Assembly (NCBI RefSeq): GCF_009467805.1
Contig: NZ_WIAY01000002.1
Coordinates: forward strand, 186,001 to 250,000
Reading direction: 5' to 3'
Length of the DNA stretch: 64,000 nt
From: Stenotrophomonas nematodicola
GTDB taxonomy: Bacteria; Pseudomonadota; Gammaproteobacteria; Xanthomonadales; Xanthomonadaceae
Below the pieces are notes generated by a model, which saw only the letters and a list, made by a program, of their open reading frames with translations, had not been told where the DNA came from and did not search any database. The position numbers were made by a program, and so were the translations under genes. This document shows positions 12,500 through 20,899 of this stretch, piece after piece; positions within the stretch are counted from its first letter, which is position 1; each line of letters opens with the position of its first letter.

Positions 12500-13210
12500 A
12501 TGCATTACGAACTGTACTACTGGACCGGCATCCAGGGCCGTGGCGAGTTCATCCGGCTGGCGCTGGAAGACGCAGGCGCGGCCTACACCGACATGGCGCG
12601 CGTGCATGGGGATGCGGTGATGCAGCCGTTCCTGGATGGCAGGATGGACGGCCTGCAGCCGTTCGCGCCGCCGTTCGTGCGGACCGGCAGACAGGTCGTG
12701 GCGCAGGTGAGCGCGATTCTCGACCTGCTTGCGCCCGAACTCGGCCTGGTCCCCGATGCGGCCTCGCGCCGCCAGCAGGCCCTGCAACTGCAGGCGACCA
12801 TCGCCGACCTGGTGGCTGAAGTACACGACACCCATCACCCGATCGCCGCGTCGCAGTATTACGAAGACCAGATGCGCGAAGCCAAGGCCCGCGCTGCCAC
12901 GATGCGGGCCGAACGCCTGCCCAGGTTCCTGGGCTACTTCGAGAACGTGCTCAAGCACAACGGCGGGCGGCATCCGCTGCGTGAGCATTCCTACGTGGAT
13001 CTATCCCTGTTCCAGTTGATGTCCGGCCTGGACTACATGTTCCCGCGCCGCATGCAGGCGCTATGGCCGTCGCTGCCGCTGCTGCGCGCCCTGCAGGAAC
13101 GGGTGGAGCGGCGCCCGACCATTGCCGCCTACCTCGCCTCCGGGCGCCGCCTGGCGTTCAACACCAATGGCATCTTCCGCCACTACCCCGAACTGGATGG
13201 GGAAGACTGA
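12500..13210 (+). CDS. Glutathione S-transferase family protein
   Basis: Cytosolic thioredoxin-fold transferase, 236 aa. The N-terminal domain opens with MHYELYYWTGIQGRGEFIRL, the usual beta-alpha start with a GST-type GRGEFIRLAL segment. The all-helical C-terminal domain carries SYVDLSLFQLMSGL near residue 170. GGAG lies 10 nt before the ATG. It follows the di-haem gene by 66 bp on the same strand and could be part of that transcription unit or independent. The N-terminal domain is somewhat degenerate (no clear cis-Pro SxAI motif), so glutathione binding is likely but not certain. Confidence 0.82.
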   Translation: MHYELYYWTGIQGRGEFIRLALEDAGAAYTDMARVHGDAVMQPFLDGRMDGLQPFAPPFVRTGRQVVAQVSAILDLLAPELGLVPDAASRRQQALQLQATIADLVAEVHDTHHPIAASQYYEDQMREAKARAATMRAERLPRFLGYFENVLKHNGGRHPLREHSYVDLSLFQLMSGLDYMFPRRMQALWPSLPLLRALQERVERRPTIAAYLASGRRLAFNTNGIFRHYPELDGED

Positions 13211-13224
13211 CGCGGAACGGCAGG

Positions 13225-14832
13225 TCACGACCGCGGGTCGTGACGCCCTTGATCCTTCTGCAGCGACAGCAGCGCCAGCAGCCCCGCCAACGCCACATAC
13301 GCCCCGGCGAACTGCCAGCTGATGATCTTCGGCAGCCCGGCAAGCTGCCACGGCAGGTAAATGCCGCCGCGCGGGTCCACCGAGTGGATCAGGCCGAACA
13401 GGGTCAGCGCTGCGGCCACCAGCAGGAACGCCGAGGCGCGCAGCAGTCTGCCGTCGATCATCGCCACCACGGCAGCGATCCACAGCATCGAGGTGATGAT
13501 GAAACCGTTGCCCAGGGTGAAGATCACCGCCAGTTCGGGCAGGCCATGCCCGTCCAGCGTGGTGGTCATCGCCGCCAGCTGTTCCGGCGCGATCCAGCCC
13601 GGGGCCTTGATCGCCAGCAGGTAGGCCACCGACGGCAGGAAACCCAGCACCATCGCCCCGGCGTGTTCGCGCGGCGTGGCCTGGAAGGCCTGGGTGGTGA
13701 TGTCGATGGCCACGTAGACGATGATCGGCGCCAGCACCGCCAGTGGCAGCCACTGCACCAGCCCGGAGATCACCCCGAGCATGCCGCCGACACCCACGAA
13801 CAGACCGGTCAGCAGCGTGTAGCCGCTGCGCGCGCCCATGTGCTTGTAGGCCGGCTGGCCGATGTACGGCGTGGTCTGCGCCACACCGCCGCAGAAACCG
13901 GCGACCAGCGTGGCCACCGCCTCGACCAGCAGGATGTCGCGGGTACGGTAGTCGTCACCAGCCGCACGCGCGCTCTCGGACACGTTGATGCCGCCCACCA
14001 CCATCAGCAGGCCAAAGGGCAGCAGCAGCGGCAGGTAGGTCAGCGCGGTGGGCAGGCCATCGATGAAGCCGAGCGTGGGCCACGGCGTTACGATCTGCGG
14101 CGCTGTCCACTCGGGCACATGGAAGCCCGGCGCGCCCAGCCCGGCCAGACCCAGGCCGTAGTAGAGAATCGTGCCGAACACGAAGGCAACCAGCACGCCC
14201 GGCGCGCGGATCGGCAGGCGGCGCTTGGCGATCAGCACGTACAGCAGCAGGCCGAGGGTGACAAAACCGACGATCGGCGAGCGCAGCGTTTCCAGCAACG
14301 GCAGGAAGCCCATCAGCACGATCGCGATGCCGGCGATGGACCCCAGCAGTGACGCGCGCGGCAGCGCGCGGGTGACCGCCTCGCCGAAGAACGACAGGAT
14401 GACCTTGAGCACGCCCATGATTACCAGCGAGGCCATGCCCAGCTGCCACGTGGCGATCGCCGCGTCGTGCGGCGCCAGGCCCTGCGCCTTGAACGCCAGG
14501 AATGCCGGACCGAGCACCAGCAGCGCCATGCCGATGCTGGTCGGCGCATCCAGCCCCAGCGGCATGGCGGTGACGTCATCGCGGCCGGTACGCCTCGCCA
14601 GACGCCGCGCCATCCAGGTATACAGCACGTTGCCCACCAGCACGCCGAAGGCGGTCCCCGGGAACATGCGGCCGAACACCACGTCGGCCGGGAACTGGAA
14701 GATGCCGACCAGCGCCATCGCGATGAAACCCAGGATCGACAGATTGTCGACCACCAGGCCGAAGAAGCCATTGAGGTCGCCGGCGACGAACCAGCGGGGC
14801 GGTCCGGAGCGGACCGGAGCGGAAGCGGGCAT
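13225..14832 (-). CDS. NCS2-like multi-pass permease, substrate unknown
   Basis: Inner-membrane protein of 535 aa with about 12-14 hydrophobic segments. The start (LNGFFGLVVDNLSILGFIAMAL), the duplicated core and the GFCGGVAQTTPYIGQPAYKHMGARSGYTLLTG region (about 330-360) resemble the nucleobase/sulfate (NCS2/SulP) transporter fold, in which such conserved Gly-rich half-helices bind substrate. The N-terminal MPASAPVRSGPP tail is cytoplasmic. It is convergent with the GST gene (14 bp apart). The neighbours give no hint of substrate: a pyruvate dehydrogenase gene lies 120 bp upstream on the same strand. Purine/xanthine-type substrates are possible but unproven. Confidence 0.75.
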   Translation of the reverse strand: MPASAPVRSGPPRWFVAGDLNGFFGLVVDNLSILGFIAMALVGIFQFPADVVFGRMFPGTAFGVLVGNVLYTWMARRLARRTGRDDVTAMPLGLDAPTSIGMALLVLGPAFLAFKAQGLAPHDAAIATWQLGMASLVIMGVLKVILSFFGEAVTRALPRASLLGSIAGIAIVLMGFLPLLETLRSPIVGFVTLGLLLYVLIAKRRLPIRAPGVLVAFVFGTILYYGLGLAGLGAPGFHVPEWTAPQIVTPWPTLGFIDGLPTALTYLPLLLPFGLLMVVGGINVSESARAAGDDYRTRDILLVEAVATLVAGFCGGVAQTTPYIGQPAYKHMGARSGYTLLTGLFVGVGGMLGVISGLVQWLPLAVLAPIIVYVAIDITTQAFQATPREHAGAMVLGFLPSVAYLLAIKAPGWIAPEQLAAMTTTLDGHGLPELAVIFTLGNGFIITSMLWIAAVVAMIDGRLLRASAFLLVAAALTLFGLIHSVDPRGGIYLPWQLAGLPKIISWQFAGAYVALAGLLALLSLQKDQGRHDPRS

Positions 14833-14952
14833 GTGGGGGCCTGCAGGTGGGGGGTAGCCGATGGTAGGGCTACACGCCCCCCGTTAACAGGTGCATGGGT
14901 GGAACGCCGGTACGCAGTGGTGGGGACGGGCGGCGCCTGCCGCCTGCCGGGA

Positions 14953-16683
14953 TCAGGGTCTGTTGAGGAAGTTGTTTGCCAGCAGGTCACGCACATCGCC
15001 CACCCGCCCGCTCAACAGGGCCTTGGCGGCATACAGCGCGGTGCCGGCCACCTGTCCGGCTTCCACCTGCGGCGGCATCACCAGCTCGGTCGGGCTGGTG
15101 TGCACGTCCAGCAGTGCTGGGCCCGGGTGTGCCAGCACGTCCTGGACCGCCTGCTCCAGGTCCTCCGAGCGCGTCACGGTGCGGCCGTAGAACCCGATCA
15201 CCTCGGCCAGCCGGCCGAAATCGGGGTTCTTCAGGTCGGTGTAGTTGTCCAGCAGGCCTTCGACCTTCTGCTCGAGCTCGACGAAATTCAGCGAGCTGTT
15301 GTTGTAGACCACGACCTTGATCGGCAGGTTCTCCTGCACCGCGGTGAGCAGGTCACCGAGCAGCATGGCGATGCCGCCATCGCCGGACAGCGAGATCACC
15401 TGCCGGCCCGGATAGGCCTTCTGCAGGCCCAGCGCCTGCGGCATCGCGTTGGCCATCGTGCCGTGCAGCAGGCTGGTAAGGGTGCGGCGGCGGCCGTTGA
15501 CGCGGATGTGGCGCAGGATCCATACCATCGGCGAGCCGCCGTCAGCGGTGAACAACGCATCATCACTGGCGTGCCGGTCGATCAGCGCAGTGAGGTGCTG
15601 CGGATGGATCAGCGTGCCCTCGCCGGGTTCCTCTTCCTTGGCCCGCGTGGCCAGCGCCTTGTCGCGATGGCCGATGCACTCGTCCAGGAAGCTGCGGTCA
15701 CTGCGCTCGGGCAGCAGCGGCAGCAGGGCCTGCAGCGTCGGGCCGATGTCGCCGACCACGCCCACATCGACCGGATGGCGACGCCCCAGATGGCTGCCGT
15801 CGCGGTCCACCTGGATCAACGTGGCCTTGTCCGGGTAGTACTGGCCCCAGGCGAAGTCCGCGCCGAGCAGCAGCAGCGTGTCGCAGGCCATCAGCGTGTG
15901 GTAGCCCGACTCGATGCCGAAGATACCGGTCATGCCCATGTTGTACGGATTGTCGTACTCCACGAAGTCCTTGGCGCGCGAGGTGTGCGCGATCGGCGCC
16001 TTGAGCCGCTCGCCCAGCGCCACCAGCAGGTCGTGCGCGTGCTCGCAGCCGGCCCCCGCATAGATGCCGATCCGCTTGCCCTCGCCGATCAGCGCGGCGA
16101 TGCGCTGCAGTTCATCGTCCGAGGGGCGCAGCACCGGCTGTGTGTAATGCACCGAGAACGGCGGATCGTGCTTGACCTCGGCTTCGCTGATGTCGGCCGG
16201 CAGGATCACCACCGCCACGCCGCGCCGGCTGATCGCCGCCTGGCAGGCCAGCGTGACCACGCGGCGCGCCTGCTGCGGGCTGTACACCTGCTCGCAGAAC
16301 ACGCTGCAACTGGCGTACACGGATTTGAAATCCACTTCCTGCGGAAACTCCATGCCCAGCTCAGGGGTGACCACCTGGCTGGCGATCAGCACCATCGGCG
16401 CACGGTTGCGGTTGCTCTCGAAGATGCCGTTGATGAAATGCAGCCCGCCCGGCCCGCAGGACCCGGCGCAGGCAGTGAGCCTGCCGCTGATCAGCGACTC
16501 GGCACCGGCCGCGAACGCGGCGACCTCTTCATGGCGCATGTGCACCCAGTCGATGTCGCTGCGATGGATGGCATCGGTGACGTGGTTGAGGGTATCGCCG
16601 ACGATGCCGTAGCAGTGACGGACACCGGCGGCCTGCAGGGTTTCAACCACGATCTCGGCAACGCGCTTGCTCATGACGGACAT
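14953..16683 (-). CDS. poxB: Thiamine-diphosphate-dependent pyruvate dehydrogenase (PoxB type)
   Basis: Probable pyruvate:ubiquinone oxidoreductase (576 aa) converting pyruvate to acetate and CO2 at the inner face of the membrane. The N-terminal pyrimidine-binding domain has the catalytic glutamate region HMRHEEVAAFAAGAES (about 49-64). The central domain shows the FAD/Rossmann-like GIYAGAGCEHAHDLL. The C-terminal domain has the thiamine-diphosphate GDG...N motif (SGDGGIAMLLGDLLTAVQEN ... VYNNSSLN). Acetolactate synthase is less likely because there is no adjacent small subunit. The first ATG (16683) is used; another lies three codons on, and neither has a good Shine-Dalgarno. Confidence 0.85.
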   Translation of the reverse strand: MSVMSKRVAEIVVETLQAAGVRHCYGIVGDTLNHVTDAIHRSDIDWVHMRHEEVAAFAAGAESLISGRLTACAGSCGPGGLHFINGIFESNRNRAPMVLIASQVVTPELGMEFPQEVDFKSVYASCSVFCEQVYSPQQARRVVTLACQAAISRRGVAVVILPADISEAEVKHDPPFSVHYTQPVLRPSDDELQRIAALIGEGKRIGIYAGAGCEHAHDLLVALGERLKAPIAHTSRAKDFVEYDNPYNMGMTGIFGIESGYHTLMACDTLLLLGADFAWGQYYPDKATLIQVDRDGSHLGRRHPVDVGVVGDIGPTLQALLPLLPERSDRSFLDECIGHRDKALATRAKEEEPGEGTLIHPQHLTALIDRHASDDALFTADGGSPMVWILRHIRVNGRRRTLTSLLHGTMANAMPQALGLQKAYPGRQVISLSGDGGIAMLLGDLLTAVQENLPIKVVVYNNSSLNFVELEQKVEGLLDNYTDLKNPDFGRLAEVIGFYGRTVTRSEDLEQAVQDVLAHPGPALLDVHTSPTELVMPPQVEAGQVAGTALYAAKALLSGRVGDVRDLLANNFLNRP

Positions 16684-16749
16684 CCACTACCGGGGGGAAA
16701 CCATCAGCCTAGACCCCGGCAGGTGACACTCGTGTGGGCGTGCGCGCAC

Positions 16750-17610
16750 TCACGGCATCGCGTTCACCCATCCCAGCACATCGCCCCGGGTCGGGTTGTG
16801 GTAACGCACCTTTACCCAGCCATCGCGTTCGTCCAGCAGTTCCACCCGATCGTCGCGGAGCAGATAGCGCGAGGTGCGTCCCTCGCCCGGCCGGGCATGC
16901 AGCGGCAGCCGCGCCGGCACCACCGTGCCGCTGAACGGCGACAGGCGACCGGTGGATGCCGGCGTCACCAGGCCGTCGGCAATCGCCGTCTCCACGACAG
17001 CGCCCTGCGCATCGTAGGTGCTCCACACCGCGAACGGGCCGGTGTCTGCGGTCTGCCTGACGAACAGCACCTGCTCGAACGCATCGCTGCCGTGGATGAA
17101 GCGCAGCGCACGGTACAGATGCAGACGCGGGCCGTCGTAGCGGTACAGATCCACGTACCACACCGCGCCGCTGCGGCAACTGCTGCTCAACGTACGGTTG
17201 GGCGCGTCCACGGTCAGCCCCATCAGGCCGCCGCACTGCGCATCGTCGTGGGGCGTTGGCGCCAGCGCCTGCATCGCCTTCTGCCGCGGATCGTAGCGAT
17301 ACACCGCCACCGCTTCGTTGACCATGCCCACCGAGGCCCGCGCGACCAGCTCCGGCCATCCGTCGAAATCGACGTCCTCGGCCGACAGGCGCGACTGCCC
17401 ATCCACGTCGGGCGCACCCGGCAGCCGTTGCCGCGTACCCGACGGCGCGAGCGCGACCGTGATATCGCCGCCCTCCTGTACCTCCGCCTGCAGCCACACG
17501 CCAGCGGCGACCTCGGCGCGCAGCGTGTCCTGGCCCGCCGCCTGCGCGTGCGCACCCGGTGCTGCCAACGCCAGCAGCAGTGCCAGCGGCCATCCGTCCC
17601 AGTGATTCAT
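16750..17610 (-). CDS. Exported protein with FG-GAP-like core and C-terminal SH3-like segment
   Basis: Unrecognised protein of 286 aa. The ATG at 17610 gives a clean signal peptide (MNHWDGWPLALLLALAAPGAHA); the TTG-type start further upstream does not. A mid-section (about 85-125, DVDFDGWPELVARASVG ... YRYDP) has the D-x-D-x-D-G-x-x-E/D-L calcium-binding look of FG-GAP/VCBS repeats. The last 45 residues (RVELLDERDGWVKVRYHNP ... GWVNAMP) look like a bacterial SH3 domain, which often binds peptidoglycan. It lies 35 bp downstream of the DUF3574-like lipoprotein gene on the same strand, so the two are probably co-transcribed. Location is periplasm or cell surface by inference. Confidence 0.7.
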   Translation of the reverse strand: MNHWDGWPLALLLALAAPGAHAQAAGQDTLRAEVAAGVWLQAEVQEGGDITVALAPSGTRQRLPGAPDVDGQSRLSAEDVDFDGWPELVARASVGMVNEAVAVYRYDPRQKAMQALAPTPHDDAQCGGLMGLTVDAPNRTLSSSCRSGAVWYVDLYRYDGPRLHLYRALRFIHGSDAFEQVLFVRQTADTGPFAVWSTYDAQGAVVETAIADGLVTPASTGRLSPFSGTVVPARLPLHARPGEGRTSRYLLRDDRVELLDERDGWVKVRYHNPTRGDVLGWVNAMP

Positions 17611-17645
17611 CGTCGTTCCCCGCAGCGCCACGATGGCGCCCTGGA

Positions 17646-18128
17646 TCAGAACGATACGTCAACCGCCTGCTGCGCCCACAGCACCGACTGGTGACCGGTG
17701 GCCTGCTTCCATGCCAGACGGATCGCCTCGATGTCGGCACGGCGCTGCGGGGTGTTCTCGTGCAGGACCACCAGCACTTTGGTGCGCAGGCGGTTGGGCT
17801 CGGCTGCGCCACGGAACAGCCACTGGCCGTAGGCATCGAACACGGTCAGGCCATCCGGGAAGCGGGGGGTGACCTGGGTGTCCAGGAAGTCGCGCCACTG
17901 CGCCTCGCTGATCGCATCGGTCTGTCTGCGCTCGGAGGCGCCGCTTTCCTCGCCCACGCCGAAGTACAGCTCGCTGCGCACCCACCCGGCTGCGGCATCG
18001 GGACGCGCGGCGTCGCCCTGCAGGGTGGCGGTGGCCGGCGGAGGCGCAGCCGGCTGGGCCGCAGGAGCGGCGGTGGCACAGCCGGTGGCCGCCAGGACCA
18101 GAGCGAGCAGAAAGGCATGGGACGTCAT
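17646..18128 (-). CDS. DUF3574-like predicted lipoprotein
   Basis: Small exported protein (160 aa). The start at 18128 has CTGGAG 9 nt upstream and yields a lipoprotein leader with lipobox-like LAATGC (C about 17) followed by an Ala/Pro-rich linker. The globular part (about 48-160) begins WVRSELYFGVGEESG and contains FLDTQVTPRFPDGLTVFDAYGQW and KVLVVLHENTPQRRADIEAIR, matching the DUF3574 pattern as I remember it. Function is unknown. It is transcribed together with the exported gene at 16750-17610, and away from the TonB receptor gene at 18369. Confidence 0.75.
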   Translation of the reverse strand: MTSHAFLLALVLAATGCATAAPAAQPAAPPPATATLQGDAARPDAAAGWVRSELYFGVGEESGASERRQTDAISEAQWRDFLDTQVTPRFPDGLTVFDAYGQWLFRGAAEPNRLRTKVLVVLHENTPQRRADIEAIRLAWKQATGHQSVLWAQQAVDVSF

Positions 18129-18224
18129 TGCGAAAACTCCAGAAAACAGGGCGTGCAGGGGAAGAAGCGTGCAGGACATCCGTCTCCCGCGCAGATCACC
18201 GTCGGCAATCAGCTGATGCCCGCA

Positions 18225-18245
18225 TGTGATGGGACTTGCATCACA
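18225..18245. promoter_or_regulatory. Palindromic operator candidate in the divergent region
   Basis: TGTGATG (18225-18231) and CATCACA (18239-18245) form a perfect 7-bp inverted repeat with a 7-bp spacer. Written as TGTGA-N11-TCACA it has CRP/Clp half-sites but a spacer 5 bp too long, so another dimeric regulator is possible. It lies about 125 bp before the receptor gene; an AT-rich GATAAT (18263-18268) follows it. Confidence 0.4.
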
Positions 18246-18292
18246 CGGGGTCATCACGCCAAGATAATATATCGCTTCATCCGGATGGATTG

Positions 18293-18315
18293 GTAGTGCC
18301 GCCCATCAACCGGCA
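18293..18315 (+). repeat. Degenerate SMAG/REP-like element
   Basis: A 23-nt segment starting GTAGTGCCG and ending CCGGCA. It matches the well-formed element at 31495-31517 at 17 of 23 positions, with the divergence in the loop and inner stem. It lies between the palindrome at 18225 and the receptor start. Confidence 0.45.
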
Positions 18316-18368
18316 GCACCCGCGTCCTTCCCGCTTCTCCTCCCCCTCGTCGTCCTGCCGGAGTCCGC

Positions 18369-20819
18369 ATGTCCCGTCCGTCCGCGTCGCGCCTTGGCCT
18401 TGCCATCGCGCTCGTCCTCTCCTCCCCCCTGCTTGCCCAGGACGCAACCGCGCAGGACGCGCCCGGCTCCGCCACCACCCTGGACACGGTGATCGTCACC
18501 GGCACGCGTGCCGTGGACCGTACCGTGCTGGAGTCCACCTCGCCGGTGGACGTGCTCACCGCCGAGGACATCCGCAAGGCCGGTGTGGTCAACGGTGAAC
18601 TGGGCAGCGCCCTGCAGGCGCTGCTGCCCTCGTTCAACTTCCCGCGCCAGTCCAACTCCGGGGGCGCCGACCATATCCGCGCCGCCCAGCTGCGCGGCCT
18701 GTCCCCGGATCAGGTGCTGGTACTGGTCAACGGCAAGCGCCGCCACAGCAGCGCGCTGGTCAACACCGACAGCAAGATCGGCAAGGGCACCACGCCGGTG
18801 GACTTCAATGCCATCCCGGTCAGCGCGATCAAACGCATCGAAGTGCTGCGCGACGGTGCCGGCGCCCTGTATGGCTCGGACGCGGTGGCGGGCGTGATCA
18901 ATGTGATCCTCGACGACGGGGCCGACGGCGGCGCGATCGAAGCCAGCTTCGGTGCCAATCACACCGACCTCAAGCCGGTCGACCGCACCCTCACCGATGG
19001 CCAGACCAGCTACCTCAGCGCCAAGGTCGGCACCGCGCTGGGCGACGACGGCGGTTTCCTGCGCGTGGGCCTGGAGCTGAAGAACCACGAGGGCACCAAC
19101 CGCGCCGGCTTCGACCAGATCCCGCCGTGGGACCAGAACGCCACCAACCTGGCGCTGCAGGGCAAGCGCAACTACGTGCTGGGCGACGGCCACACCAAGG
19201 ACCTCAACGCCTGGATCAACACTGAACTGCCGTTCGGGCAGACGTCCAAGCTCTACTTCTTCAGCACGTTCAACCAGCGCGACAGCGAAGGCGCCAACTA
19301 CTTCCGCTATCCGGACAGCGACGCCAACTGGGCGCAGGTGTATCCCAATGGCTACCGCCCGGTTTCCGAAGGCGAGAACCGCGACGTGCAGGCCGTGGCC
19401 GGCGCACGCGGCCAGTGGGGCGAGTGGAACTACGATGCCAGCCTGGACTACGGCAGCAACAGCTTCACCTACCGCCTGCGCAACTCGCTCAACGCCTCGC
19501 TCGGCCCGACCAGCCCCACCCGCTTCAAGACCGGCGACTACCGCAACGAACTGACCGTGGCCAATCTCGACCTGGGGCGGGTGTTCGAGCAGGGTGACAG
19601 CATCACCCACAGCCTGGGCCTTGGCCTGGAAGCACGCCGCGACCACTACCAGACCCGGCCTGGCGACCCGAGCAGTTATGCGGCCGGCCCCTACACCGAT
19701 CGCCCGACCGGCTCGCAGGCCGGCGGTGGCCTGACCCCGCAGGATGCCACCACGTTGTCGCGCGATGTGGCCAGCGCCTACGCCAGCCTGTCCAGCCAGG
19801 TCGGCGAGCATTTCTCCAGCGATCTGGCCGCACGCTACGAACACAGCGATGATTACGGCGGCGAGCTCACCGGCAAGCTCGGCCTGCGCTACGAATTCAC
19901 CCCGGCGTTCGCGCTGCGTGGCGCAGTCTCCAACAACTTCCGCGCGCCTTCGTTGGCGCAGATCGGCTATGAATCCACCTCTACCGGCTACAACGCCGCC
20001 GGCCAGCTGGTGCAGGGCCGGGTGCTCTCGGTGAACAACCCCATCGCGCGCGGACTGGGCGCCCGCGACCTGAAGCCGGAGAAGTCGCTCAACACCAGCC
20101 TGGGCTTCACCAGCCGCATCGGCGATCACTTCGACGTCTCGCTGGATTTCTTCCAGATCGATATCGACGACCGCATCGCGCTGTCCGAGAGCATCACCGG
20201 CGATGCGCTGACCGACTACGTGCAGCAGCAGTTCGGCGTGGCCGGCCTGCAGAGCGCCAGCTTCTTCGTCAATGCTGCCGACACCCGTACCCGCGGCGCG
20301 GAACTGGTGAGCAACTGGCGACAGTCGCTCGGCACGGGCGAGCTGGTGCTGACCGGGACCTACGCCTATACCAGGACCACGCTGAAGAACGTCCTGGCCA
20401 CCCCCGCCAGCCTGCGCGCGCTGGATCCGGACTACGTGCTGTTCGGCGTGGAAGAGACCAACACGCTGACCGACGCCACCCCGCGCACCCGCGCGTCACT
20501 GGCCGCGAGCTGGTCGAACGACCGCTGGTCGCTGAGCAGCCGGGTCAACCGTTATGGCAGCGTCACCCGCGTGTTCAACTTCGGTGATGGCTACCTTCCA
20601 CGCCAGACCTACGGTGCCGAGTGGCAGCTGGATGCCGAAGTGGAGTTCAGGATCACGCCGCAGTGGAGCGTGGCGGTGGGCGGGCAGAACCTGACCGACA
20701 ACTACTCCGATCCCTCCAATGACGACATCCATTACTTCGGCAACCTGCCGTATGACGTGCTGTCGCCGATCGGCAGCAACGGCGCGTACTTCTACGGGCG
20801 CGTGCGATATACGTTCTGA
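18369..20819 (+). CDS. TonB-dependent receptor
   Basis: Outer-membrane TonB-dependent transporter, 816 aa. The signal peptide covers about 1-28; the TonB box is DTVIVTGTR near residues 39-47. The plug domain follows (DVLTAEDIRKAGVVNGELGSALQALLPSFNFPRQ ... GADHIRAAQLRGLSPDQVLVLVNGKRRH), with the conserved RIEVLRDGAGALYGSDAVAGVINVIL segment around 157-182. The barrel ends in FYGRVRYTF with the terminal phenylalanine needed for outer-membrane insertion. No STN domain and no adjacent sigma/anti-sigma genes, so it is not a FecA-type transducer. Substrate unknown. CCGGAG lies just before the ATG. The upstream 240 bp hold a palindrome and a degenerate SMAG element. Confidence 0.93.
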   Translation: MSRPSASRLGLAIALVLSSPLLAQDATAQDAPGSATTLDTVIVTGTRAVDRTVLESTSPVDVLTAEDIRKAGVVNGELGSALQALLPSFNFPRQSNSGGADHIRAAQLRGLSPDQVLVLVNGKRRHSSALVNTDSKIGKGTTPVDFNAIPVSAIKRIEVLRDGAGALYGSDAVAGVINVILDDGADGGAIEASFGANHTDLKPVDRTLTDGQTSYLSAKVGTALGDDGGFLRVGLELKNHEGTNRAGFDQIPPWDQNATNLALQGKRNYVLGDGHTKDLNAWINTELPFGQTSKLYFFSTFNQRDSEGANYFRYPDSDANWAQVYPNGYRPVSEGENRDVQAVAGARGQWGEWNYDASLDYGSNSFTYRLRNSLNASLGPTSPTRFKTGDYRNELTVANLDLGRVFEQGDSITHSLGLGLEARRDHYQTRPGDPSSYAAGPYTDRPTGSQAGGGLTPQDATTLSRDVASAYASLSSQVGEHFSSDLAARYEHSDDYGGELTGKLGLRYEFTPAFALRGAVSNNFRAPSLAQIGYESTSTGYNAAGQLVQGRVLSVNNPIARGLGARDLKPEKSLNTSLGFTSRIGDHFDVSLDFFQIDIDDRIALSESITGDALTDYVQQQFGVAGLQSASFFVNAADTRTRGAELVSNWRQSLGTGELVLTGTYAYTRTTLKNVLATPASLRALDPDYVLFGVEETNTLTDATPRTRASLAASWSNDRWSLSSRVNRYGSVTRVFNFGDGYLPRQTYGAEWQLDAEVEFRITPQWSVAVGGQNLTDNYSDPSNDDIHYFGNLPYDVLSPIGSNGAYFYGRVRYTF

Positions 20820-20842
20820 CGGCGCTGCCGGCCGGCACCACC

Positions 20843-20883
20843 GTGTGGATGTGATTGCCATTACCTGGCGATCACATCCACGC
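20843..20883 (+). repeat. Strong inverted repeat between the receptor gene and otsB
   Basis: Arms 20845-20860 and 20866-20881 are complementary at 15 of 16 positions (the exception is a G-U pair), with a TTACC loop; two further pairs, one G-U, extend it to 20843-20883. No U-run follows. A 12-bp palindrome TGCCGGCCGGCA (20826-20837) precedes it, just after the receptor stop. It ends only 5 or 17 nt before the two possible otsB start codons. Confidence 0.7.
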
Positions 20884-20899
20884 TGGCATGTTGGCCCGC

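Noticed and set aside
14467..17694. A 1075-codon open frame antisense to the permease, poxB and exported-protein genes
   Set aside because: Composition is dominated by H, Q, R, A and G with no domain; it shadows well-supported genes and reflects the third-position GC bias.
18225..18245. CRP/Clp binding site
   Set aside because: Half-sites TGTGA and TCACA are present, but the spacer is 11 rather than 6 bp.
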